NCBI RefSeq assembly: GCF_040049195.1
Contig: NZ_JBDZDL010000001.1
DNA length: 64,000 bases
Direction: 5' to 3' (one strand)
Source: NCEH01 sp040049195
Lineage (GTDB): Bacteria > Pseudomonadota > Alphaproteobacteria > Rhizobiales > Xanthobacteraceae
Position numbers and translations under genes: made by a program. Under the pieces are notes generated by a model that saw nothing but the letters and a program-made list of their open reading frames with translations, was not told the origin of the DNA and did not search any database. Shown piece after piece: positions 63,635 to 64,000 of this stretch. Position 1 is the first letter of the stretch. The number at the start of each line of letters is the position of its first letter.

Positions 63635-64000
63635 ATGACGAAATGGGTCTACTCCTTCGGCGATGGTAAGGCCGAGGGGAAAGCCGAGATGCGGAACCTC
63701 CTTGGCGGCAAGGGGGCCAATCTGGCCGAGATGGCCAATCTGGGCCTGCCCGTCCCTCCCGGCTTCACCATTCCGACCGAGGTCTGCACCTATTATTACG
63801 CGCATGGCGAGACCTATCCCCCGGAGCTGAAGGCCGACGTGGATGCCGCCCTGGAGCATGTGGGCGCGCTGACCGGCCGCAAGTTCGGCGATCCCGAGAA
63901 CCCGCTGCTCGTCTCCGTGCGTTCCGGCGCCCGCGCTTCCATGCCCGGCATGATGGACACGGTGCTGAACCTCGGCCTCAACGATCAGACCGTCGAAGCC
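63635..64000 (+). CDS. ppdK: Pyruvate, phosphate dikinase, N-terminal fragment
   Basis: The first 122 codons, truncated by the window end. The N-terminus MTKWVYSFGDGKAEGKAEMR and the nucleotide-binding LLGGKGANLAEMANLGLPVPPGFTIPTE are the PPDK signatures, and the glycine-rich SGARASMPGMMDTVLNLGLN segment follows. The enzyme interconverts pyruvate and phosphoenolpyruvate. AAGGGA lies 8 bases before the ATG at 63635. Confidence 0.96.
   Translation, partial: MTKWVYSFGDGKAEGKAEMRNLLGGKGANLAEMANLGLPVPPGFTIPTEVCTYYYAHGETYPPELKADVDAALEHVGALTGRKFGDPENPLLVSVRSGARASMPGMMDTVLNLGLNDQTVEA

Overview
The window is a high-GC, gene-dense stretch of bacterial chromosome. Its content points to an alphaproteobacterium of the order Hyphomicrobiales (old Rhizobiales), with a Xanthobacteraceae-like flavour. 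The indicators are an Irr-type heme-sensing Fur protein, a class I lysyl-tRNA synthetase, BA14K-family secreted proteins, the acnA / DUF1223 / DUF2794 / polA gene order next to a ccmABCDG cluster, and dispersed CCCTCTCCCGC...GCGGGAGAGGG palindromes between genes. Almost everything is chromosomal housekeeping. I see no rRNA, no tRNA, no CRISPR array, no transposase, no integrase and no phage structural gene.

Layout. 0-3 kb: a putative gamma-glutamylputrescine-type oxidase (cut by the window edge), a glutamine-synthetase-family ligase and a DUF3108 envelope protein, all on the minus strand. 3-10 kb: the translation cluster infC, rpmI-rplT, pheS-pheT on the plus strand, with two BA14K genes on the opposite strand between infC and rpmI. 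10-14.3 kb: a GFA-family enzyme, a Tat-exported amine oxidase, a polyprenyl synthetase, mtgA and a YciB-type septation protein. 14.3-18 kb: a cytochrome c maturation cluster read leftwards (ccmA, ccmB, a carboxymuconolactone-decarboxylase-like gene, ccmC, ccmD, ccmG). 18-30 kb: acnA, a DUF1223 protein, a small unknown ORF in a structured intergenic island, DUF2794, polA, cysG, a MoeB/ThiF enzyme, a 2-hydroxyacid dehydrogenase and an SH3 protein. 30-37 kb: irr and dsbB divergently transcribed, an HNH nuclease, a carboxylesterase, an AlkA-like glycosylase, gluQ, a perfect 16-bp parS-like palindrome, an AEC transporter and a SCO1-type copper chaperone. 37-47.5 kb: a family 2 glycosyltransferase with an N-terminal secretion-ATPase-like domain, a periplasmic binding protein, lysS, a sulfotransferase, a 1-Cys peroxiredoxin, a MATE transporter, DUF952 and an S24 (LexA-fold) repressor. 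47.5-54 kb: an ATP-dependent DNA ligase with its ligase-associated exonuclease, a TPR-methyltransferase, a phosphatase / HD-hydrolase pair, a NUDIX hydrolase and small conserved proteins. 54-64 kb: a dihydroorotase-family enzyme, ygfZ, tag, a sulfatase, a GNAT protein, tsaC/sua5, an acyl-CoA dehydrogenase, a metallo-beta-lactamase-fold protein, DUF3096 and the start of ppdK.

Themes. Several genes bear on envelope redox and cytochrome c oxidase assembly (ccmABCDG, dsbB, SCO1). Others concern DNA repair (polA, alkA-like, tag, ligase with exonuclease) or translation (infC, L35, L20, PheRS, LysRS, GluQRS, TsaC, YgfZ). The arrangement is mostly short co-directional pairs with 1-4 nt stop/start overlaps. 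I did not find a clear undescribed multi-gene system. The most notable points are the parS-like site, the ATT start of infC, the structured 71-codon ORF island at about 21.9-22.1 kb, the MshEN-like/glycosyltransferase fusion, and a dihydroorotase relative with a Gln in place of a metal-binding His.
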